Of a DNA stretch of 64,000 nucleotides, positions 43,372 to 54,500 are shown one piece after another. Each line of letters starts with the position of its first letter. Position 1 is the stretch's first letter. Both the position numbers and the translations under genes were made by a program. Below the pieces are notes generated by a model. The model was not told where the DNA came from and ran no database searches. It saw only the letters and a list, made by a program, of their open reading frames with translations. The DNA comes from an uncultured Aquimarina sp. GTDB lineage: Bacteria; Bacteroidota; Bacteroidia; Flavobacteriales; Flavobacteriaceae. The stretch covers positions 124,001 to 188,000 of the forward strand of contig CANLEM010000004.1 in NCBI GenBank assembly GCA_947489685.1, in the 5' to 3' direction.

Positions 43372-46300
43372 TTACTCCACTACGATTTTATGTACATAAC
43401 GTTTTCCTGGGATTTCCAGAATAATAAAATACACTCCGGGAGGTAAATTTTGTCCTTTCAAATTCATTGGTATTGCATACTCTGAAGCTCCATCATTTTG
43501 ATATGCCGTTCCTAATACCGGGGTATTACTTACCACACTATATATATTAAATGAAATAGGTACAACTTCTTTAAATCCGATTTCTATAGTAAAATTACCA
43601 TCTGTTGGAATAGGATAAATCGTAAAATTCTTTAAAAAATTACCTGTACCATCATCAGATGAGGTAGATTGTTCTCGAACAATAATCGTTTCTTCATACG
43701 TTTCTCGACAACCATCAAGAAAAACAGTCATACTCACTTCATATTCTCCTATCTCACTAAATTGAATTTCGGCATATGTATCATCAATATCTACAATCTG
43801 AGCTTCATCAGGAAGTGCCCATTCAACACGATCCGGAGCGGGATAACTCACATTAGCCAATACAAACGATTGATTTACAAATACATCCGAAGACAATAAG
43901 AATTCGGCTATTAATGGTGTTTCTCTAACTGTGATTGCGAGATTTGCGATAGCAATACACCCTAGTCCGGTAGTAATTTCTATTTGATAATTTGCCTCTT
44001 CGGATAAAGTTACTTCGGCATCAAAACTCTCGAATCCTTTGTCTGAGGTCCATATATATGTTGCATCGGGGTCGTCGATACTAGCATCAACAGTATACGT
44101 TTGTCCTTGACATAATATTTTACTGTTTGGACCAATATCCAATAAGATTTCATCAGGATCAATCAATGTAATTTCTTCAATAATAGTACACCCTTTGCTA
44201 TCCATTACCTCTACAAAATAATCACCTTGTGGAATATCTGAAATTTCAGCGGTAGTAGCCCCTGTGCTCCATGCGTAGGTGTACGGAGGAACTCCACCTG
44301 TAGGTTCTATTCTTGCTGTACCTGTATTATCTTGATAGCATAACGGATCTGTTCCAAAAATCTGTGCCTCTAAAGGAACAGGTTCAAATGTTGTTATCGA
44401 GGTTTGGGCAATACATCCTCGAGCATCTTGAATGACTAGTGTATATGTCCCTGGAGGAACATCATTTAGTTCTTGATCAATACTAAACCCATTTTGCCAA
44501 AAATAAGTATATGGCTGCACTCCTCCTACTACTGTTGCCGTAATGTCCCAATCGTTTTGATCTCCACAGTTACTATAATCAGCATCAAGAGTCACTTCTA
44601 ACTCTACCGGAGGTCCATCTATCTCATACAATTCACTCTGAATTGAATCTCCAACAGCATCTTCAATGATCACATAATAATTACCAATTGGAAGTTCATA
44701 CAATACTCTACCCGTTCCTATAGAATTAGGGTTTCCTTCTTCAAACCACGTATAACTAAATGGTGCATCACCAACAAACGGAATACCTCCTGATACATTT
44801 GCCCGTAAACTGGCTGTATTAGAACCTTGACATAATACAGGATTTATCTGAACAATTTCTACAGAAAGGCCAGCTATAGGATCATCTATGTCTCTTCTTT
44901 CGATAGTACAGAGGTTTGCATCGGTAATCGTAACAAAATACTGTCCATTATCTGTATTATTAAGTGTATTTGTATTTGAGGGAAGCTGTGCTCCATTGGC
45001 ATTAAACCATTCATAATTATATGGCGGGGTTCCACTTACAACATTTATCGTAATAGATCCATCTCTAGCCGTTGCTGAAGAAGCCTGTACTCTACTTATT
45101 TCTGTAATAGTCAATGGCCCTGGTTCGGTAATAGTTATATCGGCTGTACTCATCTGACAGCTATTTCTATCGGTCACTGTTAAAAAATAATTTCCTGCCA
45201 AAAGACCCGAAATATCCTTTGTAGTATCTCCATTACTCCAATTGTATAAATATGTTCCGTCGTCAAATGGCGTTCCTCCTGAAACCTCTACTGTTATGCT
45301 ACCTGAAGCATCATTAAAACAAGACACATTAGTTCTTCCTGTAATATTAATTGCGATAACTGGTGGTTCTTCTACTTCAAAAACCTCAGATTTGGTAATA
45401 TTATTATTTGCATCTGTAATGATTACAAAATAACTTCCTTTTCCAATATCTTCAAGATTAGGATTCGTTCCGATAATTGTATTAAGATCATTATTATTAT
45501 ACCATTCGTATTGGTAATATGGGTTTGTATCCAAATCAAAAGGCACACCTCCGGTTACGGTAGTTTCTAATATGGCATCTTTAACTCCATTACAAGATAC
45601 TCTACCCCCTATGGTTGGATAGTCTACGACAACCTCTAACTTATCTGGTTGTTCTAGTGTGTACATCCCTTCTGTAGTACAATCATTGGCATCAATCACG
45701 GCCACTTCATAATTTCCTATAGGTAGATTATCTATAGTACTCTCTCTACCGATAATATTGGTCTCATTTTGTCTTCGCCACTCATATCTATATGGTGTAG
45801 TTCCGCCGGATACGGTAATTGTAATTATACCATTTTGCGTTTCGAACCCTGTTAGATCAATTACATCAACATCAGAAATACTTAGAGCAGCCTCAGGTTG
45901 CACAACTTTCATCTCATCCGGTACTTCGATCTGAGGGCAGCCATTTTTATCTTGGACCGTAATCTCATAATCTCCCTCGGGTAGATCATCAAATAGTACA
46001 TTTCCGATCGGGAAGGATCCATTGGTATAAAAGTTTCCATCTCTATATAACTCTAATACATAAGTATCATCATCAAAAGGCGTTCCGCCTACTATATTGA
46101 GTTCTAGACTTCCATTAGATTCTCCAAAACATTTTACTCCGGCTGTGTCTATTAATGAAACTACTATTTTTTCGGGTTCTTCAAAAACGAAAGTATCTTC
46201 GGCTATCGCTCCATTTACATCCTCTACTACCACTTTATAAGTACCACTGCCTAAATCCTCTGCAAAAGCTAAGGATGTATCTTGTGTAATATCTACCTCC

Positions 46301-49300
46301 TGACCATCTACAATTTTAAACCACTGATAACTATAAGGCTCATCTTCTATACCTCCAATCGCATTAGCATCCAGAATACCATTTACAAACCCAAAACAAT
46401 CCAATGGATTACCAATGGTAATATCTACCTCTAACTTATCCGGTTGTGTAATTTCAAAATCCATAGAGGTCATACACCCGGCATTAGATGTGGTTGCATT
46501 TACATTAGCATCGGTTATCTCTACTGTATAATTACCGGCTTTAATATTGGTTAAATCTTCATCGGTAGATAAAAAACTTGGATCTTCCAGTTTTGTCCAT
46601 TTATAGATATAATCTAAAGTTCCGCCAGAAACCGTAATAGAAATTGCACCTGTACTTTGATCAAATATTTTTACGTTTTCTTGTGAGGAGTCTGTAATGG
46701 CTAATGGATTATCAGGTTGTGTGACCACAAAAGTTTTACCCTTTACACATTCCAGGTTTTCATCACGAACCTCTACCGTATAGGTACCAAAAGTTAGATT
46801 GTTTAAATCTTGATCTGTACTGCTAAATAAAACATCCTCTTGTTTACTCCAACTATAGGTCAATATCCCTGTACCTCCGGTAGCTGTCAGATCAATACTT
46901 CCGTTATTACCCCCGTTACAAAGTACATCTACATGAGTACCTCCCAATATAATTTCTAAAGGTTCGACAAAGGTCTCCCTATCACTTATTTTAGAGACAT
47001 CAACAATATCGGTAGCCATTACTTCGTATATTCCTTCGTCTAGACCCGTAATTGTTCGATTAGTTTCGCCTGAAATTGCTACAGGCACTCCTGATTCAAT
47101 TACATACCATTGGTAACTATAACTCTGAGCAGAGTTTGTAACTCCTCCCTGAACAATGGCTGTTAAGTTTGCCTTTTGACCAAAACACAATATATCTTGA
47201 TCTATTTGTATTCTAGCCTCTAGAGGTTCTGGGTCTCTTAATTCGAAATTTCTAATTTTCGGACAATTATTTGCATCTGTAATCGTAACACTATAGTTTC
47301 CTTCTGTTAGGTTAGATAGATCTTCTGTAGTTCTGGTGCCTGCAAATTGATCACTAGTCCATGCATACGCATATGTACCAACACCAGTACCTCCTGTTAC
47401 TTGGATATCTATAGCTCCATTGGTTCCGCTAACCATAGTAGGGCCTTGTATTCCTAAGCCCTCTACATCGATAATAATTTCATCTTCTTCTTCAATGGTA
47501 ATGGATGTTGTACTACTTATAGAACAATCTTCGATATCTAAAATTTGAAAACTATAATCTCCTTTTGGTTGATCGATAAATGCTACAGGACCATTTGTGG
47601 TTTGTGTAACACCATTACTCCAATTGATGGTGTATGGTGGTCTTCCCCCTGAAATGGTAAATCTAATAGCCCCTGTACGTTCTCCAAAACAAAGTACATC
47701 TTGCACATTAAATGACGAAAACGATAAGGGAGTTGGATTAATTAATATTTCGGTATCTGATGTGCCTGGAGCACCTATATTACTAAGTGCCACGCTATAT
47801 GTTCCTGCAGAAAGATTAGTAATTCTTTTTGTTGTCCTGCTAAATGATGGATCTCCATCTTTGGTCCATAGGTATTGATATCCTGCTGAGGCCGTTCCTC
47901 CACTAGGGTTAGCTTCCAAAACACCATTGGTATTATCGGTACACGATACGACTTGATCAATCTCAATGTTTACACCAAGGGCATCGGGTTCTGTAACTTC
48001 AAATCTTGGAGAGGTAAATACACATTCTTTATTATCAGTTACAACAAGTGTATAAAACCCTGCTCGTAATCCCGATATATCTTCTGTAGTACTTCCATTA
48101 CTCCATTGATATCTATATGGTCTTGCACCTCCTGACACAGCCAAATTAATGGCTCCTGTATCATCTCCTCGAAATGAAACTGGGGTTATTCGAATATTTG
48201 AAAAAGTTACACCATCTATGGGTCCATTAATAAACACATTTTCTCCTACATTTCCTGAAGCTGTTTCTCCCTCACAACCACTGGTATCCCGTACTTCTAT
48301 TCTATAATTTTGACGTCCAGCCAGTCCCGTTAAAACATGTCTGTTTCCACTTGTAAAGTTACGCCATGGCCCACCATTAACTTTATATTGATATAGACCA
48401 TTACCATTACTTGCTGTTATTGTTAATCTTCCTGTAGTCTCTCCAAAACATTGAACATCTTCAGTTTTAGCTGCAGAGAAACGAATCTTTGGCGTATCTC
48501 CTATAACAATTGTACCAGGTTGATCAATTGCCTCACCTGGAAAAGGTTGATAGGTAAGTGTATATCTACCCGAACGTAGTCCTTTATTTGCTGGCCATAC
48601 AAAACTAGATCCTGATACATATTGCTGTACGCTTTCTACGGGCCTACCTCTTTCCCTTATAATAAATAACATTTCCTGATTTACGGTTTCTCTAAAATTG
48701 ATGGTAAGTCCACCATTGCTTCTTCCGCAAGTTGCACTTCTTGGGATGATTCTAGAAATTTCGGGCGCGCAGGGTAATGTGTTAAATACAACAATATTAG
48801 AATTATAATTGACCCCTCTTATAGTTATTCTTGCCCTTAGTCGGATACTTCCTCTATAACTACTAGGTATTAATCTACCAAAAGGAATAACAGCTGGTTG
48901 TCTTCCTACTGTACTTACTCCTGTGTCTCTAAATGTACCTGAGCTATCAATATTATAGAACCAGCGATAACTAGCATTGGTACAATCATTTATTCTAGTA
49001 AATGTTAATCCATCATCTAAACAAAAACTATCATTTACAGGTTGAGATATAGCAGCCTTTGTATGTACTAGTTCAACATCCAAAGTGCATCTACTATTTG
49101 TAAAAGTTCTTTTGTAACAATCTTGTTCTGTTCCCGATAAAATAATATCTTCTGTTATACTACATGAGTATGGACAACAACTACTAGAGACTCGATATGA
49201 AAATTCTACTTGAATTCTAGTTATACGCTGATTAGTGGTCATAATAGCTGTAGGAAATCCAACATCACCTACAACATTGTAGCTATCAACCAAAGTACCG

Positions 49301-49458
49301 CCATTGAATAACCTGTAATTGGCATTGGTAATACTAAAACGCACATCAGCGCCAACTGGCGGCCCTGTAGGAGTTATTTTAACCACATAATCTTGCGCGA
49401 AAACCGCACTAAAATTAAGTACTATAGCAATGATTAAAACAATCTTTAATTTCTTCAT
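43372..49458 (-). CDS. Giant SprB-repeat surface protein with T9SS sorting domain
   Basis: The 2028-residue protein has a signal peptide ending VFAQ, then a Cys-rich N-terminal region (SSCCPYSCS). From about residue 330 to 1770 I count seventeen SprB-type repeats of about 75-95 residues. Each has a start like CFGETTGRL, a GGTPPYTYxWSNG core and a GxYxVxVTDxxxC end. A PKD-like domain and a C-terminal type A T9SS sorting domain follow (FTIYPIPTDGNFTIEIG, GVYFIILEIPGKRYVHKI). It should be moved by T9SS to the cell surface as an adhesin, possibly a motile one. It is the last gene of the giant operon. Confidence 0.92.
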   Translation of the reverse strand: MKKLKIVLIIAIVLNFSAVFAQDYVVKITPTGPPVGADVRFSITNANYRLFNGGTLVDSYNVVGDVGFPTAIMTTNQRITRIQVEFSYRVSSSCCPYSCSITEDIILSGTEQDCYKRTFTNSRCTLDVELVHTKAAISQPVNDSFCLDDGLTFTRINDCTNASYRWFYNIDSSGTFRDTGVSTVGRQPAVIPFGRLIPSSYRGSIRLRARITIRGVNYNSNIVVFNTLPCAPEISRIIPRSATCGRSNGGLTINFRETVNQEMLFIIRERGRPVESVQQYVSGSSFVWPANKGLRSGRYTLTYQPFPGEAIDQPGTIVIGDTPKIRFSAAKTEDVQCFGETTGRLTITASNGNGLYQYKVNGGPWRNFTSGNRHVLTGLAGRQNYRIEVRDTSGCEGETASGNVGENVFINGPIDGVTFSNIRITPVSFRGDDTGAINLAVSGGARPYRYQWSNGSTTEDISGLRAGFYTLVVTDNKECVFTSPRFEVTEPDALGVNIEIDQVVSCTDNTNGVLEANPSGGTASAGYQYLWTKDGDPSFSRTTKRITNLSAGTYSVALSNIGAPGTSDTEILINPTPLSFSSFNVQDVLCFGERTGAIRFTISGGRPPYTINWSNGVTQTTNGPVAFIDQPKGDYSFQILDIEDCSISSTTSITIEEEDEIIIDVEGLGIQGPTMVSGTNGAIDIQVTGGTGVGTYAYAWTSDQFAGTRTTEDLSNLTEGNYSVTITDANNCPKIRNFELRDPEPLEARIQIDQDILCFGQKANLTAIVQGGVTNSAQSYSYQWYVIESGVPVAISGETNRTITGLDEGIYEVMATDIVDVSKISDRETFVEPLEIILGGTHVDVLCNGGNNGSIDLTATGGTGILTYSWSKQEDVLFSSTDQDLNNLTFGTYTVEVRDENLECVKGKTFVVTQPDNPLAITDSSQENVKIFDQSTGAISITVSGGTLDYIYKWTKLEDPSFLSTDEDLTNIKAGNYTVEITDANVNATTSNAGCMTSMDFEITQPDKLEVDITIGNPLDCFGFVNGILDANAIGGIEDEPYSYQWFKIVDGQEVDITQDTSLAFAEDLGSGTYKVVVEDVNGAIAEDTFVFEEPEKIVVSLIDTAGVKCFGESNGSLELNIVGGTPFDDDTYVLELYRDGNFYTNGSFPIGNVLFDDLPEGDYEITVQDKNGCPQIEVPDEMKVVQPEAALSISDVDVIDLTGFETQNGIITITVSGGTTPYRYEWRRQNETNIIGRESTIDNLPIGNYEVAVIDANDCTTEGMYTLEQPDKLEVVVDYPTIGGRVSCNGVKDAILETTVTGGVPFDLDTNPYYQYEWYNNNDLNTIIGTNPNLEDIGKGSYFVIITDANNNITKSEVFEVEEPPVIAINITGRTNVSCFNDASGSITVEVSGGTPFDDGTYLYNWSNGDTTKDISGLLAGNYFLTVTDRNSCQMSTADITITEPGPLTITEISRVQASSATARDGSITINVVSGTPPYNYEWFNANGAQLPSNTNTLNNTDNGQYFVTITDANLCTIERRDIDDPIAGLSVEIVQINPVLCQGSNTASLRANVSGGIPFVGDAPFSYTWFEEGNPNSIGTGRVLYELPIGNYYVIIEDAVGDSIQSELYEIDGPPVELEVTLDADYSNCGDQNDWDITATVVGGVQPYTYFWQNGFSIDQELNDVPPGTYTLVIQDARGCIAQTSITTFEPVPLEAQIFGTDPLCYQDNTGTARIEPTGGVPPYTYAWSTGATTAEISDIPQGDYFVEVMDSKGCTIIEEITLIDPDEILLDIGPNSKILCQGQTYTVDASIDDPDATYIWTSDKGFESFDAEVTLSEEANYQIEITTGLGCIAIANLAITVRETPLIAEFLLSSDVFVNQSFVLANVSYPAPDRVEWALPDEAQIVDIDDTYAEIQFSEIGEYEVSMTVFLDGCRETYEETIIVREQSTSSDDGTGNFLKNFTIYPIPTDGNFTIEIGFKEVVPISFNIYSVVSNTPVLGTAYQNDGASEYAIPMNLKGQNLPPGVYFIILEIPGKRYVHKIVVE

Positions 49459-49462
49459 AACC

Positions 49463-51532
49463 TTAATATTTTATGGTTAACTCAGTTTTTTTTGATAACC
49501 CTCCATCCATAAATACTGCTCTAATGGCATATTTATAATTGGTATTAATGCTTAAATCTGTATCTCGCGTTGTTCTGCTATTTGCAGATAATGTTTTATA
49601 TAATTTAAGTGGTTCTTCTTCTTTTGCTTTATAGATTTCAAACTGGGTGATATTATCTTCGTTATATCGCCAGTTAAGTTGTACAAAATGTTCTTCAATA
49701 TTGGCGATCGCATTAAAGTTTTTTATCTCGGGTCGTGCACCAATATATCTAGTAACAATAGAAACTGGAGCTACAGGAGGAGACTCTAATCCTGTTTTAT
49801 CTTTGGCTATGATGGTATAGCTATATAATTTTTCAACCTTTACATTCGCGTCGATGTAGTTTCTATCTTCTTTTGAACCAGAAAAAATTAATTCCCAGTC
49901 TTTTATATCATCTTCTTTTCTATATATCAAATAATGCTCTACATCCGCACTAGGGCTTGCAGTCCATGACAATTCGAGTGTATTATTGGTGGTTTGATGT
50001 GCTTTTTTGATCACAGGTTGACCTGGTGGTATTAGATCAGGTTTAACGAGTTCAAGGATTTCCGAAAATTCTGAAGGATTTGCTCTTTGATCCAATGCAT
50101 TAATTTTATAGTAAATTTTACGATTTGAATTTGCCATAGAAATTGTATCGGTAAATTCGTTTTCGACCAGGGTATTTGGTGTGATAAGGCTAAATTCATG
50201 ATTTGGATTATTAGCAGTATACACTCTATATCCCAAAAGATCGTTCTCTATATTTTGTTGCCATGATAACCGAACAACGCCCAAAGTATCAATCACACCA
50301 CTAAAGCCAGTTGGAGGCGCTGGAGGTTCCTCATCATCGGGTTGTACCAACATAGAAAAAGATGCTCTTTCTTTACCATACTTACCTATTGCAATAATTT
50401 TAAAATAATTTGATGCATCAAGATTATCATAAGTTATATTTCGTTTATCTTTTGAGATATTATCAATTACTGTTTTATAGGTGCCTGTTTTTGTGTCCGA
50501 ACGTTGCAATTTAAACCCAACGATCATCTTGTTTTTATCTACAGGAAACTCCCAATTAATTAGCACTGATTTGTCATTTATTTTTTGTGTAGTCAAAATA
50601 GGGTTGATAGTCAAGAAAGGTTTTGCCTGCCCTTTTATGATTTTGGAAGGAGGGCCTAGTTCTCCAAAAGAGGATAAGCCTTTGATCCTATAATAAAATG
50701 TGGTAAGATTATTAATAGAATCTGTGAACATGGTACTACCATCTCTTGATTGTTTTTTGTTTACCGTATATGGTTTTTCGGTTATTGAAGAAAAATGTAC
50801 CCCATCGGTAGATTTTTCTATTTTATACTTATTGTAGTAATCATATAATATTCCAGAATTCCAACTAAGTATTACCTCTTTATCCTTGAAAGACGCTGTA
50901 AAATCAACCGGTTTTGGTAATTCTTCATACTCTGTTAATCCAGTAAATACCCCACCATATGCTATGGCATGTATACCATCAGGAACATTGGATTTTACTT
51001 GATAGAGGTATTTTTCATTGACTTTTACATCTGTATCGATAAAACCTAAGCCCGCTTTTTGAGCCACCTCAAAATCCTGATCAGCGACTAATAATGCGAA
51101 ACTAAATCGTTGTTTTAGTTCTTCAGATTTTTTTACTATACGCTCAAAAGGATTTGTGCTGGATGAATTATGCGCCACCATAAATGTATCTCCAAAAATA
51201 GCTTGAGCAACAATCGCCGCATTATCATTTGCCTTCGCCATCTCTTCCCATTCTTCCTTTTTACCAGGAGATAACAATGAATTGAGTATTTTTGTTTCTC
51301 CATCAATTAGTGTTTTACCATCTCGAGAAACGGTAGTTCTACTAATCGCATATCCATAAGTATTCAAAAGTTTCCAGGCCGCTGGTTTATCGGGTGCCCA
51401 TCGCAACAAAATACGCCCTTTTTGCACTCTGGATATTACTTTAATTTCACTTTTAGAAATACCGCTTTGTGCCTGACATATGGTAGTGACAGTTAAAAAG
51501 GAAATTAATATGAGATATAGTCTTATGTTCAT
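49463..51532 (-). CDS. Exported fibronectin type III protein
   Basis: The frame begins at a TTG (51547), but the ATG at 51532 is the natural start and leaves a 7-bp gap to the upstream gene; this gives 689 residues. The signal peptide ends TICQAQS. The body is a chain of five to six FN3 domains (PVDFTASFKDKEVILSWNSG, PPTGFSGVIDTLGVVRLSW, KAHQTTNNTLELSWTAS, NFNAIANIEEHFVQLNWRY). There is no sorting domain. FN3 chains act as spacers or binding modules on surface complexes. It is 4 bp upstream of the SprB-repeat gene. Confidence 0.85.
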   Translation of the reverse strand: MNIRLYLILISFLTVTTICQAQSGISKSEIKVISRVQKGRILLRWAPDKPAAWKLLNTYGYAISRTTVSRDGKTLIDGETKILNSLLSPGKKEEWEEMAKANDNAAIVAQAIFGDTFMVAHNSSSTNPFERIVKKSEELKQRFSFALLVADQDFEVAQKAGLGFIDTDVKVNEKYLYQVKSNVPDGIHAIAYGGVFTGLTEYEELPKPVDFTASFKDKEVILSWNSGILYDYYNKYKIEKSTDGVHFSSITEKPYTVNKKQSRDGSTMFTDSINNLTTFYYRIKGLSSFGELGPPSKIIKGQAKPFLTINPILTTQKINDKSVLINWEFPVDKNKMIVGFKLQRSDTKTGTYKTVIDNISKDKRNITYDNLDASNYFKIIAIGKYGKERASFSMLVQPDDEEPPAPPTGFSGVIDTLGVVRLSWQQNIENDLLGYRVYTANNPNHEFSLITPNTLVENEFTDTISMANSNRKIYYKINALDQRANPSEFSEILELVKPDLIPPGQPVIKKAHQTTNNTLELSWTASPSADVEHYLIYRKEDDIKDWELIFSGSKEDRNYIDANVKVEKLYSYTIIAKDKTGLESPPVAPVSIVTRYIGARPEIKNFNAIANIEEHFVQLNWRYNEDNITQFEIYKAKEEEPLKLYKTLSANSRTTRDTDLSINTNYKYAIRAVFMDGGLSKKTELTIKY

Positions 51533-51539
51533 GTTAAAA

Positions 51540-54500
51540 TTAATCAAATGTATAGGTATAGTTTTTTGAATCGCTAGTTACTCCTCCTGGTAACACATAC
51601 TTAATTTGAGTTCTATAATCTCCTTTTCGGATGACTGGAAACTCACCATTAATAATGTAATCATATTGAGCTATCTGCCCTTGATGATTAGCTGCATTTG
51701 GAAAAAATGCATTTACAATTTTGTATCGTATGTCTACAAAATCCTTTTTATAATAATATGGCAAGTGATAGCGATGTGGCATACGTTCTTTGATCCACCA
51801 ATCTCTAGGGTCATTCTCTAAACTATGCGTATAATGCGAAATTACTAAAACAGCCTTGGTGGGCGGCATTCCCATCTCTTCAACATCTCTAGTTACCGTA
51901 AAATCCTCTCGTAATGGATAGCCCTGATACACCAAAGGATAGATATAGTTGTTGTAATATCGGTTGCCTCTTAGGTTGGCTTCGATACTAATGAGTGGCA
52001 TATTAATACCTTCTTCATCGGCTCCTGTATACTCATTTCCTTCTAATTCTGGAAGATCAAATGGTTCAGACTCTTCTGTTATGGCAAGTAAAAAATGAGC
52101 ATCCCACACATACTCTTCTTGCTCGGTATTGGGATTTAAAGTTTTAGCAATATCTATTAAAGATCTTATCTGTTTTTTTACATTAACTTTTTCTCTAAAT
52201 GTATCATAAATACTAACTCCAAAATCATATCGCAACAATTCGATTGCCTCTGCACTGGTGCTTTTTCCTTGGATTTTTGTGTTTCTAACAGAAATGGTTC
52301 CATCTTCATCATCTCCAGGCTTAACCTTAAATCCTCCATCTATGACTTTATTTTCTCTAGACAAGGTACTTCGATTATTGCCTTTGGGTTCATTATTTAA
52401 AACCAAAGAGTATTCTTGTTCATTAATTAATTTGGGTAAAGCAAACGAAATTTTATTCGTTGCATTATTATAGCCAAAACTCTTTTTCACATCGTTTCCA
52501 TTCCCTTCGAAAACAGCAACTTTATTAAAAGCACTACTCGAGAATAGATAATCCTGCCCTTTTTTTAGTTTTAAATATCCATTATTATGTTGTTTAGGAT
52601 ATAGGTATTTTTGATCGATCACAGGATAGGCGTATTCGATATTATGAAAAGGAATATAATCTGGCGCAATCCCGGTAGTAAACTTTTGTTCTCTTGTTTC
52701 TTCTGCTAATTTTCCGTCATTTACAATATCGACCCATTCATTTCCTTTTAATTCTTGTACCACTACCCCTACTTTTATATTAATTTCTTTTTGAGGTGGT
52801 AATATATCATCCGTTACATAGGTCACCAGATCTTTTTCTTTATTCCATTTCAATTTACCAGGTAAAACATTCCCTCCTTGCTTTACGGAGAATTCATCCA
52901 ATCTAACTTTATATTGTTTCACTGTTTCATCTTCTTCTACATACTCAAAAGGTTCATCGATTTTAATATTAAATCCAACTTCGGGAGAGGTAAATACATC
53001 TACTTCTGTGTCATCTTCAGGGGGGCTTATATCCGAAATAATGGCAAAATCAAGCCCTGTTGGTCGTATTAACTCACAGCGTGTACCCCATTCTACTTCA
53101 GCTCGAATATTAACAGTAATAACACCTCCCAAAACTTCTGCATATACACCAATTCTTCCTTTAAACCACCATGGATTAGGTAATTCTGCTTTTAATTCTA
53201 CCGCAACACCTATAGTAATTAAGGTCGCTCTGGCTTCCCAAAAATAGAGGTTAATGACGATACCAAAGCTTCCGGTTACATAAGCCCATAATCGTCCCGA
53301 CATATACCATCCATTTACTCCTGGAGATTCATTGTTATGCGCACAGACATTATCCCCCACGTTTTGCACCATCAAATCAAATCCAATACCCGCAGTTAAC
53401 TGATAAAAGTAGTATCCTACATCAATAGGACCTGTATCCAAATGGTATCCTATACCGTATGCATATCCTCGACCTTTTTCTAGAAGATTTTGGCCCCTAG
53501 AATTTGAAATGGATTCATTATTAAACCTGCGTTCATTATCAGTAAGGTTTAATATCTTGGTTACAGGGTTATTTTTGGGCAGTGTTAAGTCTGGTATATT
53601 ATATCCTGCCATATAATACCCTGTTGTTGTAATGGTATATCCTCCTATTTCCAGAGTTAAAGCTAGCGGATGCTCTGGTTTTCCTAGAAATACGCTCCAA
53701 TTATTTTTTTCGAAATGAAATTCTATTCTTCCGGCATGATTATCAGGTCCTCCTCCTCTTATAGTACCACCTTTCATTTTAAAGTATACATCTAATACTC
53801 CGTGTAAAGAGCTTCGTGATCCGTTATTTCCAAAATCATATTGTAAAGCAACAAAAGAATGTATCCCATCTCGTCCTTTTACATTATCACTCCCAAAAAT
53901 ATTTTCTGCTACTTCATTTAGGTTTCCTTCTTTATCTGCTTCCAGATCACCAGAATACCCTTCTTCTTTTGTAATCACATTTTTTAATCCACCGATTATT
54001 TTTTCTTTAGGGTCACTGTCAGTTTCTGATAAGATATGCGCTTCGCCGTAGTATGAAATACGTTTCATCCCTCCTGCTTTATAAAACACAATTTCGAATG
54101 CGGCCGTACCATTAAACAATTGGGATGTAGCGAGGTTATTAAATTCGACCATTGCTTTTATTCCTAACCCTACAGAACGATCGGGTTTATAATCCAGACC
54201 AGTAACATTGTTTAAAGAAGTAAAACCTGCTCTATCCATTCGATAAAAAGCTCCTCCTCCAAAAGCACTTACTGCTAATTTTGAATAACTATTATTCTTA
54301 CTTAGTTTACCGGCATATGCATCAATATACCAATATCTAAACCCTGGTACATCTCCCTCGTCCTTGGTACGACCAAAAATGGCGGTAGCGCTTAAACTTA
54401 CTTTAATTCCTTTTTTAAATATTGCTGTTATTTTCCCTTTAAAACCATTTCCATATACAGGGTCATCGGTCATGAATTCGACTTGCCCCTGAAACTCTAA

